From SSS58A sp041648155 (GTDB taxonomy: Bacteria > Krumholzibacteriota > Krumholzibacteriia > Krumholzibacteriales > Krumholzibacteriaceae): a DNA stretch of 10,359 nt. Within the stretch, counting starts at the first letter, position 1, and the number at the start of each line of letters is the position of its first letter. This document shows, one piece after another, positions 1 to 6,345 of this stretch. Below the pieces are notes generated by a model. It had not been told where the DNA came from and did not search any database. It worked only from the letters and a program-made list of their open reading frames with translations. The position numbers were made by a program, and so were the translations under genes. The stretch is taken from assembly GCA_041648155.1 (NCBI GenBank), contig JBAZPL010000089.1:1-10359 (forward strand), in the 5' to 3' direction.

Positions 1-902
1 CCCGAGAGTACGGGATCGTATTTCGCGGAGAGGTCCTCCTTCCACATCCGGTAGAGCTCTTCGTCGCTCAAGGCGAGCACATGTTCGCACGCCCCGTCGA
101 AACCCCATCTTCTCATCGATGAGAACGCGAGAGCGAGATCCCGCAGCTTATCCGCGCCGAACCGGCGGGCCACGAAACCGGCGAGCGAGAATCCCTGATT
201 GTAGACCATTTCGGAAGCGCGGCTGTTTTTCCCGAAAACTCCCATCTCGTCGATCGTGAGAAGGGTGCCGCTCGCGAATGCTGTTCTGAGCAGCATGTCG
301 CGGTGGGAATCCCACATGTCGTGGCATGCCCCGGAACACTGGTACTGTGCCATTCCCTCGGCGAACCAGCCGGGGAGGATCTCTCCCGGAATGGGAATGG
401 ACATCTGGAGATTCGGATAGCCGTATATGACGTCAGGCCTTTTTTCCTTTTCGAAATTCACCGCCTGCAGATAGAGCGACGGGATCCTGCGCGAGTATTT
501 GAACGAGCTCTGAACCGACACCATATGGGTGAACTCGTGGGCGATGACGTTCGAGATCCATGCAGCCGAGCCCCGGAACCAGAAATCGTACGGCGTAACG
601 GTTATATCGATACGGTTGAGGTAGTAGTACGTAACGCCCTGCGATTCGTCCTCCACGTCGGAGAGGTTCAGATAGATCTTGCCGTCCGGTTTGTATCCGT
701 ACATTTCGGTGACCGGCCCGTACACGCTCTCGGCTACGGCGGCCGCATGCTCCGCGTATCGCTCGAGCCCCTTGTGGTACTGAACGCAGAAATGCTCCGT
801 CGTGATCGTCAACCAGGAGATTTCCGATTGATTCCATGCGACCGAGCGCGACGGGACAAGCGCCAGCCAAAGGGTTGCGGCGAGGAACATCCATTTTCTC
901 AC
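1..902 (-). CDS. Secreted MA-clan (gluzincin) metallopeptidase-like protein, 3' end outside window
   Basis: The reading frame is open from position 902 through the left edge, about 300 codons, with no stop seen. The GTG start at 902 is preceded by an AGGAAAGGGG ribosome site (911-920); an in-frame ATG at 890 is the alternative. Residues 1-22 (MRKWMFLAATLWLALVPSRS plus VA) look like a signal peptide, so the product is probably exported. The zinc motif HEFTH is at residues 122-126. A WFAEG motif near residues 179-183 could supply the third ligand (Glu182), as in gluzincins of the 'peptidase MA' type. Further on are a stretch beginning MVYNQGFSLAGF and the ending DEELYRMWKEDL, typical of these proteins. 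Some relatives carry a TolB-like beta-propeller C-terminally; that part would lie outside. Substrate unknown. It is separated from the hydrogenase operon by 127 bp and probably unrelated to it. Confidence 0.8.
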   Translation of the reverse strand, partial: MRKWMFLAATLWLALVPSRSVAWNQSEISWLTITTEHFCVQYHKGLERYAEHAAAVAESVYGPVTEMYGYKPDGKIYLNLSDVEDESQGVTYYYLNRIDITVTPYDFWFRGSAAWISNVIAHEFTHMVSVQSSFKYSRRIPSLYLQAVNFEKEKRPDVIYGYPNLQMSIPIPGEILPGWFAEGMAQYQCSGACHDMWDSHRDMLLRTAFASGTLLTIDEMGVFGKNSRASEMVYNQGFSLAGFVARRFGADKLRDLALAFSSMRRWGFDGACEHVLALSDEELYRMWKEDLSAKYDPVLS

Positions 903-1029
903 GTCATGAGCCCCTTTCCTGCAGGGGGAGTATCGGGTCGGTTCACGCGCTTCAGGGGCTTTCTCACAGGTATCTGACCAAATATGTGCACTATGCTGTC
1001 GTAATTCTACGAAAAACGGGCCGGCGCGG
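903..1029. other. Intergenic spacer between hypD and the peptidase gene
   Basis: This is the only clear non-coding gap of more than about 35 bp in the window. A 5-bp inverted repeat with a 4-nt loop (TCGTA-ATTC-TACGA) lies at 999-1012. On the minus strand it is preceded, not followed, by T5, so it is not a convincing terminator. A 7-bp inverted repeat (AGCCCCT at 909-915, AGGGGCT at 954-960) overlaps the purine-rich ribosome site of the peptidase gene. I see no convincing promoter hexamers, although the peptidase gene presumably needs a promoter here or read-through from hypD. Confidence 0.5.
911..920 (-). promoter_or_regulatory. Ribosome-binding site of the peptidase gene
   Basis: The minus strand reads AGGAAAGGGG, ending 8 nt before the GTG at 902. 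This supports GTG over the in-frame ATG at 890, which would cut the basic N-terminus of the signal peptide. Confidence 0.5.
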
Positions 1030-2160
1030 TCAACAGCTATCGCCTTCCTGGTCTTTCCGGCGCCCGGCGGGCCGGTATTCGAACCGCGCCCTGCAGGTGC
1101 CCTCGCTCGAAACCATGCACGGTCCGTACGGGGCCCGCGGCGTGCATTCGCCGCCGAAGAAAGGGCACGTTTCCGGTTCCGCCTCGCCGAGAATCACCAG
1201 ATGGCATCGGCACCCCTCCCGCACGTCCACGGCCGCCGCCGGTTCCGGAAGATCGAGACGCACGGCAGCGTCGAGCCTTTCGTATTCCCGGCGCAGCATG
1301 AGGCCGGATCGCGGAATCGTTCCGATTCCACGCCAGGGTACGTCGGCTTCCTCGAAGAATCGCGCGATCGCGCCTTGCGCCCTCTCGTTCCCCCGCTCAC
1401 GCACTACTCTCCCGTACTGATTCACCACAGTTCCCCTCGCGCCCCCCGCGATTTGCGCGATCAGCTCGCGTACCGCTCGCATCACGTCCATCGCCTCGAA
1501 GCCGGCGATGACGGCGGGAATACCGTACGCTTCCTCGATAAAGGCGTATCCGGAGCGCCCGATGATGGCGCTCACGTGTCCCGGAAGGATGAAGCCGTCT
1601 ACCGCGCCCGCGCTCCGGGCGATGAGAAATCGCAGGGCAGGCGGAACCAGACGCATCGAAGGCACAATCGAGAAATTGCGGGGGAGATCGTCCGCGAGGC
1701 ACGCGGCGATCGGCGCCGCCGTCGTTTCGAAGCCGACCGCCATGAACACGATTTCTTTTTCGGGATTCTGGCGCGCGAGGCGCACCGCGTCAACGGGCGA
1801 ATAGACCACGCGGATGTCGCAACCCTCTGCCTTCGCCCTCTCGAACGAGCTCTCTGAGGAAGGAACGCGGACCATGTCGCCGAACGTGGCGATCACGACG
1901 TTCTCCCGCTTCGCGGCTTCGAGCGCCCTGTCGATATCCCTCGCGGGGCAAACGCACACGGGGCACCCCGGACCGGCGATGAGCCGCACTCCGTCGGGAA
2001 GAAGCGCCCTCAGCGAAGCGCGCGCGATCGTATGCTCGTGCGTACCGCACACGTGCATGAAAACGAGGGGCCGATCGAGGCGCACCGCCCGTATCTCGCG
2101 CGCCATCGCCCGGACGAGAGCCGGATCGCGATATTCGCCGAGAGCGTCGAAATCCGTCAC
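1030..2160 (-). CDS. hypD: HypD, [NiFe]-hydrogenase maturation protein
   Basis: The product is 376 residues, the normal HypD length. HypD is the iron-sulfur scaffold that, with HypC, carries the Fe(CN)2CO unit before insertion into the large subunit. Visible signatures are MHVCGTHEHT (Cys38), GPGCPVCVCP (Cys66, Cys69, Cys71), ETTAAP, and PGHVSAIIG near residues 193-201. The C-terminal cysteine-rich domain for the [4Fe-4S] cluster runs from GCRCH (residues 316-320) to Cys356, with Cys332, Cys339 and Cys348 between. The start is GTG at 2160, overlapping the hypC stop by 4 nt (GTGA), which suggests translational coupling. The last dozen residues are a polar tail. It is the last gene of the operon; hypE, which often follows hypD, is not here. 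Confidence 0.96.
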   Translation of the reverse strand: MTDFDALGEYRDPALVRAMAREIRAVRLDRPLVFMHVCGTHEHTIARASLRALLPDGVRLIAGPGCPVCVCPARDIDRALEAAKRENVVIATFGDMVRVPSSESSFERAKAEGCDIRVVYSPVDAVRLARQNPEKEIVFMAVGFETTAAPIAACLADDLPRNFSIVPSMRLVPPALRFLIARSAGAVDGFILPGHVSAIIGRSGYAFIEEAYGIPAVIAGFEAMDVMRAVRELIAQIAGGARGTVVNQYGRVVRERGNERAQGAIARFFEEADVPWRGIGTIPRSGLMLRREYERLDAAVRLDLPEPAAAVDVREGCRCHLVILGEAEPETCPFFGGECTPRAPYGPCMVSSEGTCRARFEYRPAGRRKDQEGDSC

Positions 2161-2393
2161 GAGACGTCCTCTCCCATGCCCGCGCGGTATACCTGCCGAA
2201 GAAGCTCGAGGGTCTCAAGAGCCTCCTCCGTGTCGAGCTTCTCGATCGCGTATCCCGCGTGAATGAGAACGTAATCTCCGATCGCCGCCGTGTCGAGAAG
2301 ATCGAGGCGTACGCTCTTTCGCACCCCGCCGCTCTCGACGATCGCGTCGTTTCCGCTCCTCTCCATGATCAGCATCGGTATGCCGAGGCACAT
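2157..2393 (-). CDS. hypC: HypC/HybG-type hydrogenase maturation chaperone
   Basis: This small protein of 78 residues begins MCLGIPM, the invariant HypC N-terminus in which Cys2 holds the iron after Met removal. It contains the expected small beta-barrel pattern (GDYVLIHAGYAIEKLD). HypC partners HypD in assembling Fe(CN)2CO and delivers it to the large-subunit precursor. The ATG at 2393 is preferred over the GTG one codon upstream (2396). It puts Cys at position 2, and the GAGGAGA ribosome site lies 5 nt from ATG but only 2 nt from GTG. The start overlaps the hypB stop (TGATG), and the end overlaps hypD by 4 nt. Length and sequence look normal. Confidence 0.95.
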   Translation of the reverse strand: MCLGIPMLIMERSGNDAIVESGGVRKSVRLDLLDTAAIGDYVLIHAGYAIEKLDTEEALETLELLRQVYRAGMGEDVS

Positions 2394-3055
2394 CACCGTC
2401 TCCTCGCCGATTCGACGAAGGCGTCGATCCAGGAAACCCAGCGATCGAGCCCGGCGCCCGTCGTGCAGGAAATCTCGATGATGTCGAGCTTCGGATTGAT
2501 CTCGAGGGACTCCCGCCGCGCCTTCTCGATATCGAACGCGACGTAGGGCACCAGATCGATCTTGTTCAGGAGAAGAACCCGCGACTCGCGAAACATAAGC
2601 GGATACTTCTTCGGCTTATCGTCTCCTTCCGAGACGCTGAGCAGCATGATGCGCGCATCCTCGCCGAGATCGAATTCGGCGGGGCATACGAGATTGCCGA
2701 CGTTCTCGACGAAGAGGAGATCGATCGAATCGAGGTCGAGTTGATGGAGAGCGCTATGGACCATCGCCGCGTCGAGGTGACAGACCCCCCCCGTCTCAAT
2801 CTGGTACACGGGGACGCCGAGCACAGCGATCTTCTTGGCGTCGCTCGTCGTCTGGATATCTCCCTCGATGACGCCGACGGCGTGCCTTCCTTTGAGCAAG
2901 GGGATCGTTCGGAGCAGCAGAGACGTTTTCCCCGCTCCGGGCGCGCTCATCACGTTGATCGAAACGATGCGCTTCGCAGAGAGCAGCTTCCTGTTCTCGT
3001 CCGCGATCGCTTCGTTCTTCTCGCGAAGATCCTCTCCGATCCGAATCTCGTGCAT
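2393..3055 (-). CDS. hypB: HypB, GTPase for nickel insertion into hydrogenase
   Basis: The product is 220 residues. HypB is a SIMIBI-class GTPase that works with HypA to load nickel into the large subunit. The P-loop SAPGAGKTS is at residues 37-45, the IEGDIQT region at 63-69, and the guanine-specificity motif NKID at 164-167. The G-domain metal-site residues are GGVCHLD (Cys92, His93) and VGNLVCPAEFDLG (Cys124). The N-terminus (MHEIRIGEDL) is short. It lacks both the CxxCGC high-affinity nickel site of E. coli HypB and the His-rich stretch of other HypB proteins, so it is a minimal, non-storage form. The gene starts 21 nt after the hypA stop, with a GA-rich leader, and ends inside the hypC start. 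Confidence 0.96.
   Translation of the reverse strand: MHEIRIGEDLREKNEAIADENRKLLSAKRIVSINVMSAPGAGKTSLLLRTIPLLKGRHAVGVIEGDIQTTSDAKKIAVLGVPVYQIETGGVCHLDAAMVHSALHQLDLDSIDLLFVENVGNLVCPAEFDLGEDARIMLLSVSEGDDKPKKYPLMFRESRVLLLNKIDLVPYVAFDIEKARRESLEINPKLDIIEISCTTGAGLDRWVSWIDAFVESARRR
2399..2405 (-). promoter_or_regulatory. Ribosome-binding site deciding the hypC start
   Basis: GAGGAGA on the minus strand lies inside the end of hypB. It is 5 nt before the ATG at 2393 and 2 nt before the GTG at 2396, so it favours the ATG. Confidence 0.55.
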
Positions 3056-3076
3056 GAGCTCTCTCCCTCTTCGCGG

Positions 3077-3451
3077 CTAAGCGCCCGAATCCTCCGATTC
3101 CGTCGCGCGGTCGCCGACGAGAATATAATCTACTTCCATCTCCCTGCCGGCGAGTATCTCGATATCGCAGGAGCCGCATGCCGGACATATGAAGACAAAA
3201 TCGCTCGGGTTCGAATTCGCCCCGCACGCTGCGCAACGAATCTGCAGCGGGACCTTCTCCACGTCGAGCGAGGCCCCTTCCGCCGCCGTTCCTTTCGCCA
3301 TCACGTCGAAGGCAAAACGCAGAGCGTCCTCGCTGACGCCGGCCATCTCCCCGATCCTGAGGTGCACGACCCGCACCGGCCCGTTCCCTTCCACGCCCGC
3401 CGCCCGATCGACGATGGCAAGGAGGTTCTTCATGAGGGAAGTCTCATGCAC
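3077..3451 (-). CDS. hypA: HypA, nickel metallochaperone
   Basis: The product is about 124 residues beginning (GTG) MHETSLMKNL, the conserved HypA N-terminus in which His2 binds nickel. The zinc domain has two CxxC pairs, RCAACG and CPACGS, about 13 residues apart. The acidic helix and IGEMAGVSEDALRFAFD segment match the family, in which HypA receives nickel and passes it through HypB to the hydrogenase large subunit. The frame is open further upstream, but the conserved N-terminus and a GAGGAGG ribosome site 7 nt before the GTG at 3451 fix the start. It overlaps the upstream protease gene by 8 nt. The polar tail after VGDRATE is slightly longer than usual. Confidence 0.94.
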   Translation of the reverse strand: MHETSLMKNLLAIVDRAAGVEGNGPVRVVHLRIGEMAGVSEDALRFAFDVMAKGTAAEGASLDVEKVPLQIRCAACGANSNPSDFVFICPACGSCDIEILAGREMEVDYILVGDRATESEDSGA

Positions 3452-3950
3452 GCGTGTTCCTCCTCGCGGAAAGGGGCACGGAGATCCTTGTATGCGCCGC
3501 GCCCGTGATCTCCCCGGCGATTTCGTCGGCGAGAGCGGAAATGACGCCGGCAACGGCATCCGTGCATTGCTCCCCGAGCGTGAGCGTATCCGCAGCCTGC
3601 ACACCGAAGATAACGACTTCTTCCGGCATATGAAACTGCAAACGGCGTCCGAGCGCCAGCGCCGTGACGATATCGATGTCGTGGAACGAGGCGAGCCGCG
3701 GCGTGGTCCGGATATCGTCCGGTCTCATCCTGAAGACGACACCGGGTTCCTCGCCGTCGAGCTGGATCGCGTCGACGATGTACGCGCGATCATACCCCTT
3801 GAGCATTTCAATGATATCCAGGCCGGCGAGCTCGGCTTCGCGAACGTCCGCCGCTCCGCCGAGGCGTTCCTTGAGCGCTCGCGCGACGTAGATTCCAGCC
3901 CCGTCGTCGCGGAGAATCGTATTGCCGAGCCCGAGTACGATTGTTTTCAC
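3444..3950 (-). CDS. [NiFe]-hydrogenase maturation endopeptidase (HyaD/HybD/HycI family)
   Basis: The product is 168 residues with a GTG start, MKTIVLGLGNTILRDDGAG, the family N-terminus. These proteases bind the nickel of the finished active site and then cut the C-terminal extension from the large-subunit precursor, closing the site. The expected nickel ligands are visible as Asp16 (RDDG), Asp60 (IVDAI) and His90 (SFHDIDI). GVQAADTLTLGEQCTDAV near residues 117-134 is also typical. It lies about 30 nt after the large-subunit stop, so it is almost certainly dedicated to that subunit, which still carries a 25-residue extension after its DPCxxCxxH motif. The end overlaps hypA by 8 nt. The short tail after residue 150 is poorly conserved. 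Confidence 0.93.
   Translation of the reverse strand: MKTIVLGLGNTILRDDGAGIYVARALKERLGGAADVREAELAGLDIIEMLKGYDRAYIVDAIQLDGEEPGVVFRMRPDDIRTTPRLASFHDIDIVTALALGRRLQFHMPEEVVIFGVQAADTLTLGEQCTDAVAGVISALADEIAGEITGAAHTRISVPLSARRNTRA
3459..3465 (-). promoter_or_regulatory. Ribosome-binding site deciding the hypA GTG start
   Basis: GAGGAGG on the minus strand, 7 nt before the GTG at 3451, lies within the end of the protease gene. It rules out the longer upstream starts in the same frame. Confidence 0.65.
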
Positions 3951-3980
3951 GTATCGGCAGCCTGTCCCGCCCGGACGCCT

Positions 3981-4919
3981 CTACCTCGAAACGGTCCGGA
4001 CCGTTTCCCCACCCGCGTTCTTGATCTCGATCGTCAGGGGCATTTGGCCGGGAAGACTGTGCGTCGCGCAGCTGAAGCATGGATCGTAGATGCGGAACGC
4101 CATCTCGACCATGTTGAGAAGCCCCTGCTTGACCTCGCCGCCCTTGCCGATGAACTTCATCGCGGCCTTCTTGACCGCCATGGAGATCGGAGCGTTGTTG
4201 TTCGTCGTCCCCACGATGAGGTTCGCCTTCGTGACGATACCCCTCTCATCGGTCCAATAATGGTGCGTAAGCGTCCCGCGCGGCGCCTCGATGATCCCCA
4301 CTCCTTCGGACGGCGTCGTCGAAGGAATCACGCGAACGTTCGGGTCGAGGATCTCCTCGTCGCCGGCGAGTTCAGCGAGCCGTTCGGCTGCGTAGAGAAG
4401 CTCTATCAATCGCGCCCAATGCATGGCCATGAGCTTGTGCACCGGCTTCCCGCCGAAGGTGGAGAACATCTTTTCGTAGGCCGCCTGCGCCTTCGGCGTC
4501 GCCATCCCGTCCGCCGCGTTGAAGCGGGCGAGCGGAGCCACCTGGTAGATCGACGTCCCCTTGCCTTCCTTGAGCCCCTGCCATCCCAGTTTCTTGAGAT
4601 AGGGGAACTTGAGATAGGTGTACGGCTCGACGTGTTCCGCGATATGATCGAGATACTCATGCTCGCGGTAGCGATCGATCTCGGCCCCGTCGGAGTTCAC
4701 GACGCGAACCGTGCCGTCGTAGAAGGTGACCCGGTTCTTTTCGTCCACGAGCCCCATGTAATTCGTCACGAGCTCGTAGCCGTCGCCGAGGATGAGATCG
4801 AGGTACGCCTTGTTCTTGAGCACGAGATCGTCGAAGAGCTTCAGTCCGAGCTCGCCGAACTGAATGAGGCCCGGAACGAACGCCTTTATCTTATCTCTGT
4901 CCTCTCGCGCGAGCGGTCG
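3981..4919 (-). CDS. [NiFe]-hydrogenase large subunit (MvhA-like), C-terminal part, out of frame with the N-terminal part
   Basis: This stretch encodes the C-terminal two thirds of a group 3, Mvh/Frh-like large subunit. Homology begins near RRPLAREDRDKI at about 4919; the first ATG is at 4823, but it has no sign of being a real start. Recognisable segments are HIAEHVEPYTYLKFPYLKK, APLARFNAADGM, HWARLIELLYAAE, EAPRGTLTHHYW and TNNNAPISM. The C-terminal nickel motif is DPCFSCATH with both cysteines present. After its His there are 25 residues (SLPGQMPL onward) that the adjacent protease would remove. The frame is shifted by -1 relative to the N-terminal part at 4886-5395, and about 15 residues including GGxxxHP...GG seem to be absent at the join. 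The gene may be frameshifted, decayed, or misassembled at that point. Cytoplasmic; no membrane or export signal. Confidence 0.85.
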   Translation of the reverse strand, partial: RPLAREDRDKIKAFVPGLIQFGELGLKLFDDLVLKNKAYLDLILGDGYELVTNYMGLVDEKNRVTFYDGTVRVVNSDGAEIDRYREHEYLDHIAEHVEPYTYLKFPYLKKLGWQGLKEGKGTSIYQVAPLARFNAADGMATPKAQAAYEKMFSTFGGKPVHKLMAMHWARLIELLYAAERLAELAGDEEILDPNVRVIPSTTPSEGVGIIEAPRGTLTHHYWTDERGIVTKANLIVGTTNNNAPISMAVKKAAMKFIGKGGEVKQGLLNMVEMAFRIYDPCFSCATHSLPGQMPLTIEIKNAGGETVRTVSR

Positions 4920-5395
4920 CCGACCATCTGCTGGATCAGCTGCGTGATCTCGCGCTGGCGAATGACCTCTCTCCCGATGTCGATGCCGACCTTGTTCACG
5001 AGCCCGAGAATGTTGCGCTCGGCGGGAGGCGCGTCGGGACCCACGACGAAATCGGGCGCGGCAAGGGCGTAGAAATGCGCCGTGTGGCTGTGGATGAAGT
5101 GAGCCATGTAGTACAGCTCACGGAGCTTCGCCGCCGCCGCCGGAATCTTCACCTTGTATACTGCATCTACGGCCTTACCCGAGGCCATGTGGTGTGCAGC
5201 CGGTCAAACACCGCAGATGCGCGTGACCACCCGGGGGATCTCCTCGACGGGAAGGCCCTCTACGAACTTCTCGAAGCCCCGGAGCTCCGGGATCTGGAGG
5301 TACGCGTTTTCGACCGTACCCTCCTCATTCAAGAAGATCGTGATCTTCCCATGTCCTTCCAAGCGGGTGATCGGGTCGATCGCGATGCGCTTCAT
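4886..5395 (-). CDS. [NiFe]-hydrogenase large subunit (MvhA-like), N-terminal part with in-frame UGA (possible selenocysteine)
   Basis: The ATG at 5395 follows a strong ribosome site and overlaps the small-subunit stop by 4 nt. The product begins MKRIAIDPITRLEGHGKI, the family N-terminus. The L0 motif is RGFEKFVEGLP, then the nickel motif RICGV-UGA-PAAHHMASGKAVD. In MvhA the matching segment is RICGICQVQHHLASAKAVD as I recall it, so the UGA replaces exactly the second cysteine of CxxC. The frame stays open beyond it through IHSHTAHFYALAAPDF and LIQQMVG to a TAA at 4886. The last nine or so residues (DRSRERTEIR) no longer match the family, because the frame of homology changes near 4919. Reading the UGA as selenocysteine gives one continuous N-terminal domain of about 169 residues; reading it as stop leaves a 63-residue fragment. 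An independent gene starting at ATG 5188 is unlikely, since no ribosome site precedes it. Confidence 0.8.
5160..5200 (-). promoter_or_regulatory. Candidate bacterial SECIS hairpin just after the in-frame UGA
   Basis: Counting nucleotides after the UGA on the minus-strand mRNA, GCUGCA (4-9) can pair with UGCAGU (39-44, one G-U). AUGGCCU (16-22) pairs with AGGCCGU (29-35), giving 7 bp with one U-G. An internal loop of 6 nt (CACCAC) and 3 nt (AGA) lies between the two stems. The apical loop is CGGGUA, with G at its second position, 23-28 nt from the UGA. As I recall the bacterial SECIS pattern, it asks for a short apical loop with a G in its first two bases, 16-37 nt after the UGA; this fits. 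The pairing is read by eye, without a folding energy. Confidence 0.55.
5204..5206 (-). other. In-frame UGA codon at the second Cys of the nickel-binding CxxC motif
   Basis: The minus strand reads CGC ATC TGC GGT GTT TGA CCG GCT, that is R-I-C-G-V-stop-P-A, where the family has RICGxC. One base separates UGA from either Cys codon. The base after UGA is C, as in E. coli fdhF. Selenocysteine is the leading reading if the gene is functional; a nonsense mutation is the alternative. Confidence 0.6.
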
Positions 5396-6345
5396 ACTTT
5401 TTTCCTCCTCAACATCGAAGAAGCTAGACTGAATCGACTCACGGTTCTGAGCGGATCAACCACCGTGTCGAGTATCGCATTGATTCCTTTCTCGTCCTTC
5501 GGCTCGAGCACCGAGGCGAGAGCACCGAGCATCTTGATGCCCTGATCCTGTACGCCATCGAGGGGACCATAGCAGCCTCGGCAGGGCGTCCACGATTTTA
5601 TGCAGCGGGATCCGCACCCTGAACGCGTCGCGGGCCCGAGGCAAATGAATCCCTGCTCGAGAAAACAGGTCTCCGGATCCGGAAGTTTCTCGTGCGTGCG
5701 ATAGATCTTCGTGATCGTCTTTTCGCTCTTTTTTCGCGCGCATTCGTCGCAAAGCGCACGATCGCCGGCGCCGATCACCGAACCCTTTTTCGGAAGCATG
5801 TCATCGGCCAACAGACCAAGCGCCGAATAGATCTGGAGAGACGCCGGCGGGCATCCCGGAATGTAATAATCAACGTCGACGACCTGGTCAAGCGTCTTCA
5901 CGGTATTGTAAAAACGAGGCAATTGAAGCTCCCCGGCGTCAACCATGAACTCTTCCGCCGGCAGGGTGCCCTCCGGATTGTTCGTTGATTCCGATCGGAG
6001 ATATACGCGATCCAGTATTTCCCCTCGAGTGTACATGTTCGCGAGACCGGGCACGCCGCCCGTATGGGCGCATGCCCCAAGGGCAATCATCGCCTTCGAT
6101 TTCTTGCGCAGGAGCTTCGCGATTTCCTCGTTCTCGGAGTTCCTGACCGCGCCGCTGAACAAGGTCGCGTCCAAGTACCCATCCGCGAGTGCCCTGACAT
6201 CGGCGTATTTGAAGTCCATCGCAATGGGCCATAGATGAATATCTACCACATCGGCGATTTCGAGGAGCTTCTCGTGAGTATCGAGAATCGCCACGTCGCA
6301 TCCGCCGCACGCGGCACCCCAGTAGATCGCAATATTCAGCTTCAT
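5392..6345 (-). CDS. mvhG: [NiFe]-hydrogenase small subunit, MvhG type
   Basis: The product is 317 residues and carries electrons from the NiFe site through iron-sulfur clusters. The N-terminus MKLNIAIYWGAACGGCDVAI supplies the proximal-cluster cysteines Cys13 and Cys16. Cys92 (LGACAHTGG) and Cys165 (IPGCPP) complete that cluster. A second group (Cys199, Cys202, Cys227, Cys235, Cys244, Cys248, Cys255, Cys258) would hold two further clusters, as in Mvh/Frh small subunits. There is no twin-arginine signal peptide, so the enzyme is cytoplasmic, consistent with group 3. The start at 6345 overlaps the mvhD stop (ATGA), and the stop overlaps the large-subunit start (ATGA), which suggests tightly coupled translation. 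The gene is intact, unlike its large-subunit partner. Confidence 0.93.
   Translation of the reverse strand: MKLNIAIYWGAACGGCDVAILDTHEKLLEIADVVDIHLWPIAMDFKYADVRALADGYLDATLFSGAVRNSENEEIAKLLRKKSKAMIALGACAHTGGVPGLANMYTRGEILDRVYLRSESTNNPEGTLPAEEFMVDAGELQLPRFYNTVKTLDQVVDVDYYIPGCPPASLQIYSALGLLADDMLPKKGSVIGAGDRALCDECARKKSEKTITKIYRTHEKLPDPETCFLEQGFICLGPATRSGCGSRCIKSWTPCRGCYGPLDGVQDQGIKMLGALASVLEPKDEKGINAILDTVVDPLRTVSRFSLASSMLRRKKV
5404..5410 (-). promoter_or_regulatory. Ribosome-binding site of the large subunit
   Basis: GAGGAGG on the minus strand lies 8 nt before the ATG at 5395, inside the end of the small-subunit gene. It is among the strongest ribosome sites in the window. It marks 5395 as the real start of the large subunit despite the UGA only 63 codons later. 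Confidence 0.65.

Noticed and set aside
433..894. Minus-strand 153-residue open frame over the peptidase gene
   Set aside because: It is out of frame with the HEFTH metallopeptidase reading, which is open over the full 1-902, has a signal peptide and family motifs.
999..1030. Rho-independent terminator after hypD
   Set aside because: The GC-rich stretch before T5 forms no good stem, and the nearby TCGTA/TACGA hairpin comes after the T run on the minus strand.
4886..4930. Programmed -1 ribosomal frameshift joining the two large-subunit parts
   Set aside because: I see no slippery heptamer or clear stimulatory hairpin, and a conserved segment of about 15 residues appears to be missing at the join, which a frameshift alone would not explain.
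3189..5072. Plus-strand open frame of 627 codons opposite the large subunit, protease and hypA
   Set aside because: It lies antisense to genes with clear family motifs, shows no recognisable domain, and is the usual result of strong G/C third-position bias keeping the opposite frame open.
4886..5188. Separate gene starting at the ATG at 5188
   Set aside because: No ribosome site precedes this ATG. It is the Met of HHMASGKA within the large-subunit domain and lies inside the candidate hairpin.
5204..5395. Independent 63-residue protein ending at the UGA
   Set aside because: Its sequence is exactly the N-terminus of a hydrogenase large subunit up to the middle of the nickel motif, and homology continues in frame past the UGA.
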